DNA of 64,000 bases, taken from Brachypodium distachyon (Eukaryota; Streptophyta; Magnoliopsida; Poales; Poaceae). How positions within the stretch are numbered: the first letter of the stretch is position 1; every line of letters begins with the position of its first letter. The stretch covers positions 35,455,001 to 35,519,000 of the forward strand of contig NC_016131.3 in the NCBI RefSeq assembly GCF_000005505.3. The letters are read 5' to 3'. The translations under genes were made by a program, and so were the position numbers. The notes beneath the pieces were generated by a model. The model searched no databases. It was not told the DNA's origin and saw nothing but the letters and a program-made list of their open reading frames with translations. Shown in pieces: positions 1-11,702 of the stretch.

Positions 1-6
1 CACCGG

Positions 7-80
7 GTATGTCTTCGTTGATTCTCTGGAATTGCAATTCCTGTTAGCCAAACTCACGAACATACCTTCGCTTTCTGCAG
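7..80 (+). other. Putative intron 1 of antisense gene (copy A)
   Basis: Begins GTATGT and ends TTTCTGCAG; 74 nt. The same intron, 74 nt, is at 26961-27034 in copy E, and a 76-nt version is in F. Entry into exon 2 is in phase 1. Confidence 0.7.
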
Positions 81-175
81 TGAGCGGCAGCTCGCCCGCA
101 GCAAGCCTCTTGGACGCTCCCGCAGGCGCAGGCGAGGTAGGGGAGGCTGCCCGGCAAGCCCGACGGCTGCACAAG

Positions 176-242
176 GTAACCGCCCCCGGTCGCCTTTGAT
201 AGCTCCAGCCATCACCGATCCTCATGCTTCTCATTGCTGCAG
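176..242 (+). other. Putative intron 2 of antisense gene (copy A)
   Basis: Begins GTAACC and ends TTGCTGCAG; 67 nt. Homologous introns lie at 27121-27197 (E) and 41834-41906 (F). It leaves exon 2 at 95 nt and is phase 0. Confidence 0.7.
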
Positions 243-1773
243 GCACAGGTGTGCGCTTGCCAGGAACGGGCACACCCGTGGCCGACGCTGACTTGGTCGC
301 CGAGGCCGCGGGGGCGGAGGTGGAGTCGGAAACGGCTCCCACGTCCGGCCCTGCTGCGACGGATACAGCGGCAGCGGAGGACACCACCACCGCCGCGACG
401 GCACCTGGCGACATGCCCGAGCCGCGGACGTGGCCGGGACGGGCTCACCTGTCGTCCAACAGGGGGCAACCCCCGCCGGAAGCAGGGAGCCTTCCCCAAC
501 ACCGGTGTCCCTGAGCGCAGGCATGGGGAAAGTTGCCGTGGAAGGACGGCAAGGCCCCCAGGAGCAAGTTGGCGACCCCGCGCCTAGTCCCACTTCAGCA
601 GCAGGGGCTTCATCATCCTCGGGGGCTCTCCCCGGCACCGACCTCGGCACCCTTGCCGGGGTCGCTTGGAACCCCCTTACCTGGGATTCGAGCGTCTTTT
701 AGCGGGGGCACCGGTTCCTGGACGCCATCCGGGACCAGCAGTTTGCCTTCGTCACCTCCTACAACGAGGTGAGGGAGTGTCACACCGCCGCCAAGAATCA
801 ACTCGGCGAGGTGCGGGAGGCCGTGGAGAGAGAGCGGCGCGAACTCTCCTGGCTACGCGAGGAGGCGCGGCTGGCCCGGCAAGCCCTGGAGGCCGCTCGG
901 GAGCCGGTAGTCCCGGAGACCAAGCGCCGTCGGCAACTGGAGGTCCAGCGTGTGGAGCTCCAAGGAAGGCTCGACACGATGTCGGTAACTCTCGAAACGG
1001 CCCGGAAGGAGCATGCTGAGGTGCTCGCGACGGCCCAGACGCGGCTGGATGAGAAGAGCGAGCTGATCGCCAATTACCGCGGGGAAATCCAAGGCCTCCG
1101 TGTCCTGCTGGAGGTGCAGGTCAAGGCTGGCGAGGATGCGGCGAGAGCGGCGGCTCGGCACGAGGCCGAGCTCAACTCCGCCAAGGACAGAGCGGCCGGG
1201 CTTGAGGACGAGTTGGCCGCCGTCCGGGAAGAGCTCGCCAAGGCCGGCGAGGCGAACGCGACCAAGGCCTTAGAGCTTGCGAAGCTGGAGGGCCGTGTCA
1301 GCAAGGCCAAGAAGGCCGCGCAAGATGCCCGACTCCATCACGGCACGCTGATCGGGCAGCGGCAGCTTGAGACGGAGAAGCTGACGAAGATCGCCCAGTC
1401 GCTGCGAGAACTGCTGCCCAAGTTCGAGCTGCAGGCGGCGGAGGTGGACGGCACGGACGTCATGACATTGAACCCCTTCTTCTTCGACTTGGTGGGGAAG
1501 CTCGGGGTGCTCGAGGTCTGGATCGCCAAGTATGGCGCCAACAAAGTCGCCAACTGTGCTCGGGAGGTTGCCGGGACAATCTTCCCGTGGATTCATCTTC
1601 GGGACCCGGAATTCCCCTTCGAGTCCCTGCTGGATGCTTGGTCCGACAGCGAGGACGAGCCCACACACACACAAGCAGTGCGCGAATTCGTTGACGAGGT
1701 CGTCGAGAGGATGCAGATGAAGCCGGAGCCTGATCCCCCCGCCGACCCCCCGGCCGAAGACAGCGACAACTAG

Positions 1774-2435
1774 TTGCCACAGCCCCCAGCCGTGTTCGTT
1801 GCTTCCACTGTACCTTCTTCTGTTTGCTTTCCCTGCAAGTATGGCGCTTAGTGCCGTTTGAACAATCACCTTTTGATTAGTCCATGTAATCATTTGCTAC
1901 TTAGTCAATTAAGCTTGTTAATTTGCTCAATTTTTGTCCCTTATTCCCGAGGCTTCCTCTCGGGGTGGTTCCTTTAGCCTTTGCGTGTTACGCCTTGTGT
2001 TGCCGGGGACTCGCACGCCCCACCCTTGACCAGACCAGGGACCCGGGACGGACCCGTGGTGCCGACCTGGGGCCAAGCGGTAGGCGACGAGTCACTCCGC
2101 TTGCGGGGTAACTACTCCAAGCCGTGTCCTCCCGGGACGGACTCGGGAGCCACACGGGGAGCGCACTCCCTCCGCAAGCGTCCTCCTCACTCCCCGGCCG
2201 CGCGCAGGTTCCGGGACCACACTTGGCAAAGCAGCGTTAATTCTTAATTAAGTAAACTTTTTGACAAGCTCGTTGTTCCTGACGCTGTCTAGCGAGGTGG
2301 CCCCTTTTAGCCTTTGCGTATTTTGCCTTGTGTTGTGGGGGACTCGCGCGCGTCTCACCCTTGACCGGACCAGGTACCCGGGACGGACCCGTGGTGCTGA
2401 CCTGGGGCCAAGCGGTAGCAGGGAGCCACTCTTCT
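1774..2435. repeat. Spacer between antisense gene and integrase, duplicated block
   Basis: No gene. A block containing CCTTTGCGT, CCTTGTGTTG and a 'CCCTTGACCAGACCAGG'-like segment occurs at about 1930-2110 and again at about 2290-2430, a diverged tandem duplication. The same block occurs once in E (about 28900-29150) and in the F and G spacers. Confidence 0.6.
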
Positions 2436-3640
2436 GGTAGCGCGCGGCTCGCACAGCAGCCCGGCATCGAAGCTCTTCGATGAAGTTTAGATCATCGACC
2501 CTTTGCTCGTGTTGGCTGGTGTCGCCGTACACGCGTACTCGGGGAGATCCGTACTTGAGCTCGAGGGGCAGCACCGCTTCTGCCCCGTAGACAAGGGCGA
2601 AAGGAGTTTCGCCCGTTGCCCGACTAGGTGTGGCCCGGATGGACCACCGCACGGGCTGGAGTTCTTCGATCCAGTGCTTCCCGTGGCCTTTGAGCTTGTC
2701 AAAGGTTCTCGTCTTGAGCCCCCGCAGTACCTCTGCGTTGGCTCGCTCCGCCTGTCCGTTACTCCTCGGGTGAGCAACGGACGCGAAGCGCAGCTTAGTG
2801 CCCATGTCTTCGCAGTAGGTTTCAAACGCCGAGCTCATGAATTGTGTGCCATTGTCGGTGATAATGCTGTTACGAACACCAAACCGGCACACAATGCCCT
2901 TGAAGAACTTGATGGCCACCTGGACGGTCACCTTCCGCACTAGTTCCACCTCCACCCATTTGGAGAACTTGTCGATGGCCACGAACAAATATTAGTAACC
3001 GCCAACCGCCCTTGGTAGCTTGCCGACGATGTCCAGCCCCCAGACCGCGAACGGCCATGAGGGCGGGATGACATGCAGGGCCTGCACTGGTTGGTTGCTC
3101 TTCTTTGAGTGGAACTGGCACGCCTCGCACGTCCTCACCAGCCGCTCCGCGTTGGCCAGGGCCATGTGCCAGTAGAAGCCATGCTGGAACGCCTTGCCGG
3201 CTAGTGCCCGGGAGGCCACATGGTGTGAACATGTGCCTCGATGTATGTCCTCCAACAGTGCGCACCCTTCTTCCCGCGGCACGCAGATGAGTTTGACACC
3301 ATTCGCACGCCTGCAGTAGATGTTACCATCTACCACAGTGTACATCTTGGCTTGCCGCGCTACACGCTCCGCGACGACGTCATCTTCCGGGAGAGCCTCC
3401 CCTTTCAAATAGCGGGCGATTTCTTCCGCCCAGAGGGGAATCTCCCTGCCAACGCATGCCGCCATATCATTGGCATGGACCCCTGCTGCAGGGGTTCCTT
3501 CGGTTGCCGGAGGGGCGTCCCCGGCAGCCGGCTGGGGGGCGACTGAAGGAGCCACTTGCTTCTGACAGAACACCCCCGCCGGAGGCTTCCGGCGCTCTGC
3601 TGCCATCTTGGCCAGGTCGTCAGCAGCGAAGTTGTCCTTC
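2436..3640 (-). pseudogene. Integrase of Tat copy A (C-terminally truncated)
   Basis: Integrase inserts the cDNA into the host chromosome. Visible are an HHCC zinc region (HRGTCSHH then CEACQFH), the DDE core with GLDIVG and TDNGTQF, and a glutamate in the QAERANAE segment. A stop at about 2990 (a TAC-GAA region changed to TAA) breaks it between the zinc region and the core. After an ARYQ segment near 2440 the frame runs into spacer DNA, so the C-terminal domain present in copy E is gone. No chromodomain. Confidence 0.85.
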
Positions 3641-5472
3641 TGCTTGACGTGCTCGAAGCGCAAACCCTTGAACTTTCGTTCCAGCTTGCGGACCTCCTCC
3701 ACGTACAGCGCCATTTGAGGGCAATCGTAGTCCTTGTTCACCTGGTTGATTACGAGCTGGGAATCGCCACGAACAACCAGGCGCTTAATGTCGAGGGCGA
3801 CCGCTGCCCGCAACCCGGCAAGGAGGCCCTCGTACTCCGCCGTGTTGTTGGTGGAGTTAGCGAAGTCGAGTTGAACAACGAATCTCAACTGGTCCCCTGT
3901 TGGTGACTCGATGACAACCTCGGCGCCCGCTCACTGAAGACTGAACGCACCATCGAAGTAGAGGACCTGGTGGCCCTCGTCCAACTTGCCGGGAAGGCTG
4001 GTCTCCGGCTCGCTTTCTTCTACGCCCGTGGACGTCCATTCCGCGACGAATTCCGCCAGGGCCGTGCTTTTGGAGTTGGCAAAGTCGAGGTCGAACTCCG
4101 ATAGCTCCATCCTCCATTCGGCCACCCTCCCGGTGGCTTCACGGTTGTTGAGGGCTCGCTCGAGGCAGAACCCGGACACCACCGTGACGCGGTGCACCTG
4201 GAAGTAGTGGCACAGCTTGCGGGACGCAAGGAGAATCCCCAGAAGGAGCTTCTGTACTTGCGGGTACCTTGTTCGCGCGTCGCGTAGCACCGTGCTAACG
4301 AAGTACACCGGGCGCTGCACCAACCGCTTCCGCGGTGCCAAGGTTGTCGATTCGGGGGCGATCCCCGGGTCTGAGGCGGTTGCCGGAGGCTGCTCAGCCC
4401 CTTGCCCCGCAGCCCCAATCCCCGGGACGTCTTCCTCCCTCTCGGCAATCAGCACCGAGCTGACCACCTGGTCAGTCGCCGCTAGGTAGAGTAGCAGCGG
4501 CTCGCCCAGCTTGGGGGCGACGAGGATGGGCGGCGACCTTAGGTACTGCTTGAGTTCCTGTAACGCCGCCTCGGCCTCGGGAGTCCAGTCGACTGGACCC
4601 TTCTTCTTCATTACCCGAAAGAAAGGCAAGGCACGCTCGCCCAGCCTGGAGATGAAACGTCCTAGTGCAGCAACACAGCCGTTGAGGCATTGGACATCTT
4701 TCACCTTGCGGGGGGCCTCCATCTTCTCGATGGCTTCTATTTTAGTTGGGTTGGCCTGTATCCCCTGGTGTGAAACCAAGAAACCTAGAAGCTGCCCGGA
4801 GTTGACACCGAAGGTGCATTTATTAGGGTTCAGCTTGAGCTTGATCCTACGGAGGTTGTCGAACATCTCCCGCAGGTCATCAACCAGCGAGTCCCTACAC
4901 TTCGATTTGATGACGATGTCGTGCATGTAGGCCTCCGCATTGCGGCCTAGCTAGGGCCCCAAACACTCGCGCAGGGCACGCTGGAATGTGGAGCCCGCGT
5001 TCTTCAACCCGAAAGGCATGCATGTATAGCAATAGCGGCCAACCGGGGTGATAAACGCTGTCTTTTCCTCATCCTCGACCGCCATCTTGATTTGATGGTA
5101 GCTGGAGAAAGCATCCAGAAAACTCAGCAAGTCACAACCAGCGGTAGAATCAACTATCTGGTCGATACGGGGTACAGGTAAGGGATCCTTGGGGCATGCA
5201 CGATTAAGATCGGTAAAATCTACGCACATGCGAAGCTTATTCCCTGCTTTGGGCACTACTACAGGGTTAGCCAGCCAAGTGGGGTACAAAACTTCCCTGA
5301 TCGCCCCGGCAGCCTTGAGCTTGCCCACCTCTTGCTTGATGAAATCTTTCCGCTCTTGTGCTTGCCGCCAGATCTTCTGCTTGACGGGGTGCGCATCCGG
5401 GCGCACCATGAGGCGATGCTCAATGACCTCCCTGGGGACTCCGGGAAGGTCCGACGGTTGCCAAGCAAACAC
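3641..5472 (-). pseudogene. Reverse transcriptase and dual RNase H of Tat copy A
   Basis: RT copies the genomic RNA; RNase H removes the RNA strand. RT motifs visible are the KLRMCVDFTDLNRA region and the MPFGLKNAG motif. The catalytic YMDD is YMHD here (about 4915-4930), which should abolish polymerase activity. A CAG-to-TAG stop sits at 4951-4953 just before it. Downstream are a degenerate gypsy RNase H and then a second RNase H with FDGAFS, AEYEGL and VRGDSQ, typical of Tat elements. Confidence 0.87.
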
Positions 5473-5511
5473 GTCCGCGTTATCTCGGAGGAAGGTGATG
5501 AGGGCGCTTTC

Positions 5512-6881
5512 CTATTCGGCAGTCAGGTTCGCATCGACGGTAACGGTGCGCTCCTTGTCGCCGGCTTGGAGGGGCAGCTTCTTCACTTTGGCGGCCTCCT
5601 CCCGGAGCCCCTGCCCCTTGCCGGGGCACGAGCTTGAGCCTGCGCCTCCCCCGGCAAGCCCTTGCGGGGTGGCACGGGCCTTCTTTGTTGTCGGGGCATC
5701 ACCCGGCAAGCCGTCGTCCTTGACAACATCCTCGTCGCCGGCGTTAGCTGCAGCAGTGGCCCGGACGACCTCGCCAACGCACCAAGCCGCGTCTTTGAGG
5801 TCGCACCTGATGGAGAGGACTCCATAGACGGACGGCATCTTCATCACGCCATAGGCGCAATGCGTAGCCGCCATGAACTTGATCAGCGCCGGCCGACAAA
5901 GGATCCCGTTGTAGGGCAACGGGGTATGCGCCACGTCGAACACTATGTGCTTGGTCCTGAATGCGTCCCGGGACCCGAAGGTGACCAGCAGCGTGATGCG
6001 TCCCAGCGGGCGCACGATCCCGGGGTTCAGCCCCCGGAACGGTTCGGTGGGCTTCAGCTACTCCATCGGCAGCTGGAGCTTTTCCACCAGCCCGGCGGAC
6101 AGGTGATTAAGCTCTGCTCCGTTGTCCACCAGCACCTTGGTCACCGTCATATTGCTAATGATCGGTGAGACGACGAAGGGTATTACCCCTGAACCCAACT
6201 GCCGTGCTGGGTGATCATCAGCGCTGAAGGTGATCGGCACGTGCGACCACCTCAGCGGCTGTTGCGGCTCCGCATCCGGCAACAGCGAGCACACGTCGCG
6301 GGTGAGGCGCTTCATCGCGGCGTGGCATGGGAGAGTGTAAGCTCCCCCATGGATGCAGGCGACGCTACGAGGCTCCTGGAAGCCCGGTTCGTCACCGCCG
6401 GTATAGTCGGACTCGCCCTGTCGCATCCCCGAGGAGGGCGTTCCCGCCCAACGCGGGGTTGGCCGCACCCCCCTCGGGGTTCACCCCTGCCGGCACCACC
6501 GTTGGCCGGCCTCGGACCCGCTCTGGGGTCGTTCGGGCAATCTCAGGAGAGATGCCCGATGTCGCCACAATTGAAGCAGGCGCCGGTGGCGCGGCGCTCC
6601 TCATGACGCTGCTCCCGCCGCCGCTTGATCCCCTGCAGAACGCGGCAACTCTGCGCGTCGTGGGGGGAGTTGCTGTGAATGGGGCAGCGGGGCGCGTCGC
6701 CCTGCTTCCCGCCAGACTCTCCACCCGGCGAGGCCTTCTTCGTGGGCCTCGCGGTAGGAGCCTCCGAGTCCGCAGCGAGGACTAGTTTCCCGCTGCGCTT
6801 GCGGGAACCCTTCTTCTGCGAGCCCAAGGCGTACAAGTCCCCGAGATGAGACCTTCCCGGGAATCCGGGAGAGGGGCCCAC
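5512..6881 (-). pseudogene. Gag C-terminus and protease region of Tat copy A
   Basis: Near 6560 is a CCHC zinc knuckle (CFNCGDIGHLS) for RNA binding. Around 6090-6160 the aspartic protease active-site region reads KVLVDNGAELN, i.e. D-N-G in place of the usual DTG/DSG; copy E also has D-N-G, so this is a family trait. A CAG-to-TAG stop at about 6058 and frame changes near 6470-6545 disable it. About 80 bp of gag present in E is missing near 6825. Confidence 0.8.
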
Positions 6882-6922
6882 GCGTCACGCAGCGGTGGTA
6901 CCCCGGGTGCCATTGGTGAAAC
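6838..6922 (-). repeat. LTR terminal remnant of Tat copy A
   Basis: Matches the last ~85 bp of the E LTR (compare 38075-38158), including GATGAGACCTTCCCGGGAA, but follows gag sequence directly. The terminal CA is not clear because the outer edge merges with copia sequence; the boundary is uncertain by about 10 bp. Confidence 0.7.
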
Positions 6923-6961
6923 CTAAGCCCCTGTTACACGTCTTGAATCTATTAGAATTCT
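6923..6961 (+). pseudogene. Copia element C: fragment of reverse transcriptase
   Basis: In the frame that continues at 17632 this encodes the conserved copia RT segment APVTRLESIR. The codon before it is a TAA where copia RTs normally have Tyr/Phe. It is the 5' side of the target into which chromovirus B inserted. Confidence 0.8.
6957..6961. repeat. Target site duplication of chromovirus B, left (ATTCT)
   Basis: ATTCT directly left of the LTR, matched by ATTCT at 17632-17636. Confidence 0.9.
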
Positions 6962-9900
6962 TGTGGTATCCCAGACCCGTAAGGATCCGGACCTCTTTGT
7001 AAACCGTGCTAGTCCCTGGATCAAATGCTAGCACACACAGTTCCATTGATGAAATACCATACACATGTCTATTACATCGGTTCGAGTAACAAATCCAGAG
7101 TACTTAATACAAGCCAAGCGGAAGTTCAAATAAAACACACTGATAAAGAGGGAGTCCCATCAACGCCACAGGCAAGTTGAGTGTAAACTCGCGACCCTAC
7201 GTCGTCTTCTTATGCGTCACTCTCTGCACATGATTGGTGTAGGTCAGTACATTGAATGTACTTGCAAGTCACACATGTGTGGTTAGGAGGAATGCATGGA
7301 AATGATGAAGGATTTCCTAGTTTGGCTGCTAGGGTTGTTTTTGCAAAATGCTGCTTTTGGGGTTTCGAAATACTCCTAGTATTTTCCTTTGAAAATCTCT
7401 ATCCTAGAGTTTTGATAAAACAGGGTTTGATCAATAGTATGGTCATTCTGTGGATGTTCACTCCACGACCTAGCTATGCACTCTGGGTCAATTGACACTC
7501 ACATAGCATCCCTTTTCCCTGACTCGTTCTGTGGAACCTTCCATCGAGTCAAACAGTTTTGGGGTTTTTGAAAACAAAACTTGAAGATCTCCACTTCTCC
7601 TGACTTAATTACTCAAAGTCGCCCGTAACCAGGGGCATGGCTAATCGATTAGATGGACACTCTTGAGAGGTTTGTACAGTTTACCCACTTGACAGAATCA
7701 GTCCAAAGTGTTGCCTGACGACAAGCGTGCGCAACAGGTAAAGATTGTGACGAAGTCTTTCACTAGAAGCCTCCTGATACCTAATTCTGGCACCGCCCGC
7801 CCCATATGAGCAAATTGGCTCCTCTCCGGATGGCGATACCCAGGTAAGGGTTTCCCGCTAGTTAGTCGACCAAGGCAGAGCCCATAATAGCAAGTGATTG
7901 CACATGAAGCCTTTGGGTACATGAGAAGGTTTGAACTCTTGGATTTCTGGACAGCGGTCCCCACCTTCTCCTGAGCGTGTACCCGTTACGGGGCTACAAC
8001 ACTTGCCGACAGCCAACTGGCCTCCATCATACCACTCCATCCAGATAAAACATTTTGGTTTTATTTCGAAAACATTTTTCCAAAAACATACTCGCTCATA
8101 AAGAGCACTTAATACTTTGCAATATAGTTTGGGTCCCGGCCCGTTATAATAGTATAGCATGCTTTGGAAAAATGTATATACATAACCTATGGTATTTGGT
8201 GGCATGACAATAATCCTATAAGCAATCTACTAGGAATAACTAACATGTTGAAAACGCATTTGATAAATACTTCATAAAGAAATAACTCTAACATGCATCC
8301 CTATGATGTTGTAAACAAAATAGCATAAGCAAAAATATTGGTTCTACATGGTCAATAAGTGTAACTTGCCTGGATCAGAGAAGTTGTTGCGGTCGTCAAC
8401 TCCCTGGCACTCTTCGCAATCGCAATCCGAATAATCTAACGCGTAGAACGAAACGACAATAAATGCATATTTCCAAACATCTCTCAAAATCCAAATATAA
8501 CTCCAAATGAACTTCGGATAAAGGACGTATCACAAGCATACAAAACAGAACCTAAACGTCATCTAAGTAATACCATAGTATTAACAATTCAAGTTCTAAA
8601 GCCTAAGGTTAAGGCTAGTGTGGCTAAGTCTGAAAATTCAGAAATATGCTACTGTTAACAGATAGCAATTAGGATTGACAGGTAATAGGTGCTAAACTAC
8701 AGAACATGACATGAAACCTATGCTACAATATAGTTCTAAGGTTGTACTAACTAACGCAATAGGTTTCAGGTTAATTGGATAAACAGATCAGAAGGTACTG
8801 GCTTGCAAATGTGGCTAGTCAGATTCTGACAGACAAAGAATACTAACTTCTACTGAAAATCTACTGGTGCTAAACTATTCCAATGACAGAGAACTAAACC
8901 AAAGGATCCAAGAATATGATACACTCTTCCAAATGGCACTGGTTTCACTAACAATGGAGATATGAGACAGTAGCTATGAACAGGTGAATGTGGCTACTCT
9001 AAAACAGAACATAATAGGATATGAAATTCTACCGTCGTGCTGCTAGTGAAGGTGAAGTGGAAATGGTCCAACTAGGAAATGGATGTGAAGGGGTGTTCCT
9101 ATAGTTAAATCTACAAAAAGAAACAACTAAAATGATTCTACGGACAACAACGGGAACTACTGCGAATAAGGCTACCCACTAAGAATGGTGCTGCAACTTT
9201 CTGCCGCGGCAGAGATACGGCAGAGAAACTGATTAGAATACCATTTTGCAACGACGATGCAAAGCACGAGATGAACCATCTACGGCTAATGTATACAGAG
9301 AAATTGTAGAGGAACATTCACTCCACAGAATGGTGAAATTTAGAGCACATAATGATCATTGGTTTGATAGCAAACGATGCCTAAACAGAGCTAACCGAAG
9401 AACAAAAGCTTCAGTGAACTTGAACAAGTTCATACCCAAATCCTCCCGGAGATGAACGGAATCGAAGAATCGAAGCGCGGGAAGGAAGAAGAAGGGTTGG
9501 AGGAGATTCACGGCGTCGTGGGGATCACATAGGCGGTGGCGGCTCGGCGAACGGGGCAGCGCAACTACGGCAATTGCTCGCCGGAGTTTGGGTGGCGGCG
9601 GCGGCGGTTTGGCCAGAAATTGGGGGCGCGGGCAAGAGAGAGAGCGCGGCCGGCGAGGGGAAGGGAGAGCGCGTGAGAGAGGGGTGCAAGGGGAAACTTA
9701 TAGGGCAGAGGGGCGTGGGCGGGGTGGCCGGCGTTTGCGCGGGCGTCGGGTCGTGGGCGCGGTGTGGCGCGGGCGTGCGCGAGCGCGGGCGCGCGGGTGG
9801 GGGCGCGGGGGCATGCGCAGGCGCGCGCGGGCGAGCGGCCGGCGCGCGCGGCGGCGGCGCGGCCGTGGGTGGCGGCGGAGGTGAGAGATGACAGGTGGGC

Positions 9901-10402
9901 CCCACCTGTCAGAGAGAGAGAGAGAGACTGAAAGCGTATTCCCCCGAGAATACGCTTTCCTGTGGAGAAAGCGTATTTTCTGAGAAAAAGAAAAAGAATA
10001 AAAGAAAAATATTATAAATACTTTTTCAGGATCTATAATTCACCGGAAATTCTATTTAAATCATTTAAAATACCAAATTGCTTCAGAAAAATTCCCAAAA
10101 ATTCTGTAAAATAATATATTTCATTTAGAGTCCAGGAAAATTATTCCCACTCAAAAATAAATTAATAAAAATTGTTTTAATGTTTCGCTTTAAATAACCC
10201 AAATAAAATCCTAAAATGCATTTTTAAACTCTAGAAATTCTCAAATCAATTTCTATCGACCTAACACATTCCAAAACACCATTTCGAACACTTTCAACAA
10301 TGCATCATAACGAACACCAATATTTTAAGATATGATAAAGGTGATATGCATAAGAAAAGTAAAGGTGCGAACATCCGAATTTGAAAAATTTGGGATGTTA
10401 CA
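6962..10402 (-). repeat. 3' LTR of chromovirus B (3.44 kb)
   Basis: Full-length LTR. It holds an AT-rich U3-like end at 9930-10402, a very GC-rich stretch at about 9530-9890 with a TATA box next to it, and a long R/U5 side. No coding gene is supported inside; open frames in the GC-rich part are low-complexity. Confidence 0.9.
9697..9703 (-). promoter_or_regulatory. TATA box candidate in B 3' LTR
   Basis: CTATAAG on minus inside the GC-rich block, followed by TTTCCCC. This block is deleted from the 5' LTR. Confidence 0.55.
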
Positions 10403-10686
10403 AACCTACCCCCCTTAAGGTGAATCTCGACCCAGGTTGCTTCCTCCTTACCGTGATGACTCCATTGAATCTTACAAAACCTGGTAGTCTTTGATCTGGT
10501 GATTCGTTCGGTAGTCTCAAGAATCTTTTCTGGTTTCTCCTCATAAGTCAGATCTCCCTTCAGCTGTATTGCTTCCAAAGGTACTGTATCCTTGAGTGGT
10601 ACCTCTGATTCCTCTGCATGACACTTCTTCAACTGTGATACGTGGAAAACGTTGTGCACAATAGACAATGCTTCTGGTAATTCCAA
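10294..10686 (-). pseudogene. Integrase C-terminal chromodomain of chromovirus B
   Basis: The frame begins with the VFHVSQLKKC motif that closes gypsy integrases, then a chromodomain-like segment with KILETTERITR, FCKIQWSHH and EEATWVE (aromatic W kept). Chromodomains of this group direct insertion to heterochromatin. A stop at about 10690 separates it from the integrase core. Confidence 0.85.
10403..10419 (-). promoter_or_regulatory. Polypurine tract of chromovirus B
   Basis: On minus, AAGGGGGGTAGGTT immediately precedes the 3' LTR (TGTAACATCCC). It is the expected primer site for plus-strand cDNA. Confidence 0.8.
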
Positions 10687-10698
10687 CTGATATGATAC

Positions 10699-11606
10699 TT
10701 ATCCTCGTCTTCCCATAATCGTATAAGGTCCAACAAAACGTGGTGCTAACTTTCCCTTGATTCGAAACCTCTTCACTCCTCTAAGAGGTGAAACTCTCAA
10801 ATATGCTCGGTCTCCTGTTTCATATGTGACTGCCTTACGTTTGGGATCTGCATAACTTTTCTGTATCGATTGGGCTACCTTCAGTCTGTCCTTGATCAAC
10901 TTGACCTTTTCCTCGGCATCCTTGATTAGGTCTGGCCCAAACAACTGTCTTTCGCCTACCTCATCCCACATGAGTGGCGTCCTACACTTCTTTCCGTAAA
11001 GGGCCTCAAACGGGGATATCTTCGAACTAGCTTGGTAACTGTTGTTGTAAGAAAACTCCGCGTATGGTAGATTATCATCCCAACTCGATCCATAATCCAA
11101 AGTGCAGGCTCTTAGCATATCTTCCAAAATCTGGTTCACTCTTTCGGTCTGACCATCTGTTTGGGATGAAAAGCTGTGCTGAATTCTAACCTGGTTCCTA
11201 GGGCTTCATGTAACTGACCCCAAAATTTGGATGTGAATTGAGTTCCACGATCCGATATTATTTCCTTGGGTACTCCGTGCAAACACACGATTCTAGACAT
11301 ATACAACTTTGCTAATTGGGCACTACTATAGGTTGTCTTGACTGGGATAAAGTGTGCGACTTTGGATAGTCTGTCCACTACTACCCAAATGGAATCATAC
11401 CCGGAACGGGTCCTTGGTAGTCCAGTGATGAAGTCCATCCCAATACTATCCCACTTCCACTCTGGTATAGGAAGGGGTTGCAACAAACCTGCTGGCTTCT
11501 GGTGCTGTGCCTTAACTCTCTGGCATACATCGCACTTCGTGATATACTCAGCAATTTCTCGCTTCATACTCGGCCACGAAAACTTCTCCTTCAAATCCAG
11601 ATACAT
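10699..11606 (-). pseudogene. Integrase core of chromovirus B
   Basis: Visible are CDVCQRVKAQHQ (CC half of the zinc domain), the first Asp in IGMDFITGLP, the second in SDRGTQFTSKFW, and then, after a frame change at about 11137, the downstream region with LDYGSSWDDNLPYAEF and the GKKCRTPLMWDE motif. The frame change falls where the catalytic Glu region should be, so the protein is inactive as it stands. Confidence 0.87.
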
Positions 11607-11702
11607 CTTGGTATTTCCAGGGTGTATAGAGTATGGTGACTCATGGGCTTCCTGAAGTATCAGCTTCTTAATCTCAGGATCTTGGGGTACACAAATACGC
11701 TT

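Larger units (their letters stand above)
1..1773 (+). pseudogene. Antisense gene of Tat copy A, exons 2-3 (coiled coil)
   Basis: This is the 3' half of the gene carried opposite to gag-pol; the Transposase_28-like exon lies left of the window. Bases 1-6 end exon 1, exon 2 is 81-175 (95 nt), exon 3 is 243-1773. From about 770 to 1400 the product is a long Ala/Glu/Lys/Arg-rich coiled coil. It is followed by a conserved globular tail (motif WIAKYGANKVANC) and an acidic C-terminus around SDSEDE, with a Pro/Asp-rich end. A TAG near 700 and frame changes around 530-700 break exon 3. The coiled coil superficially resembles myosin or SMC rods, but the same block recurs in copies E, F and G, so it belongs to the element. 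Function unknown. Confidence 0.75.
1..6922 (-). mobile_element. Tat-clade Ty3/gypsy retrotransposon, copy A (truncated)
   Basis: Gag-pol reads on minus from about 6881 to 2436, with the domain order zinc knuckle, protease, RT, RNase H, second (archaeal-like) RNase H, integrase. The extra RNase H and the absence of a chromodomain point to the Tat clade. A gene on plus (1-1773) lies at the element's 3' side. The left end is outside the window. At the right, the N-terminal part of gag, the leader, the PBS and most of the LTR are missing: gag sequence runs directly into the last ~85 bp of an LTR. Integrase also lacks its C-terminus. The copy is dead, and it is inserted in copia element C about 40 bp from chromovirus B. 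Confidence 0.88.

Noticed and set aside
769..1773. Myosin/SMC-like host protein
   Set aside because: The coiled coil gives that resemblance, but the same block with the same introns recurs in four Tat copies.
7256..7495. 79-codon frame repeated at 16480-16719
   Set aside because: It is LTR sequence present in both LTRs of B, not a gene.
9525..9905. Long Pro/Arg/Ala open frames on both strands
   Set aside because: They lie in the GC-rich block of an LTR; composition alone keeps all frames open, and there is no domain or homologous protein.
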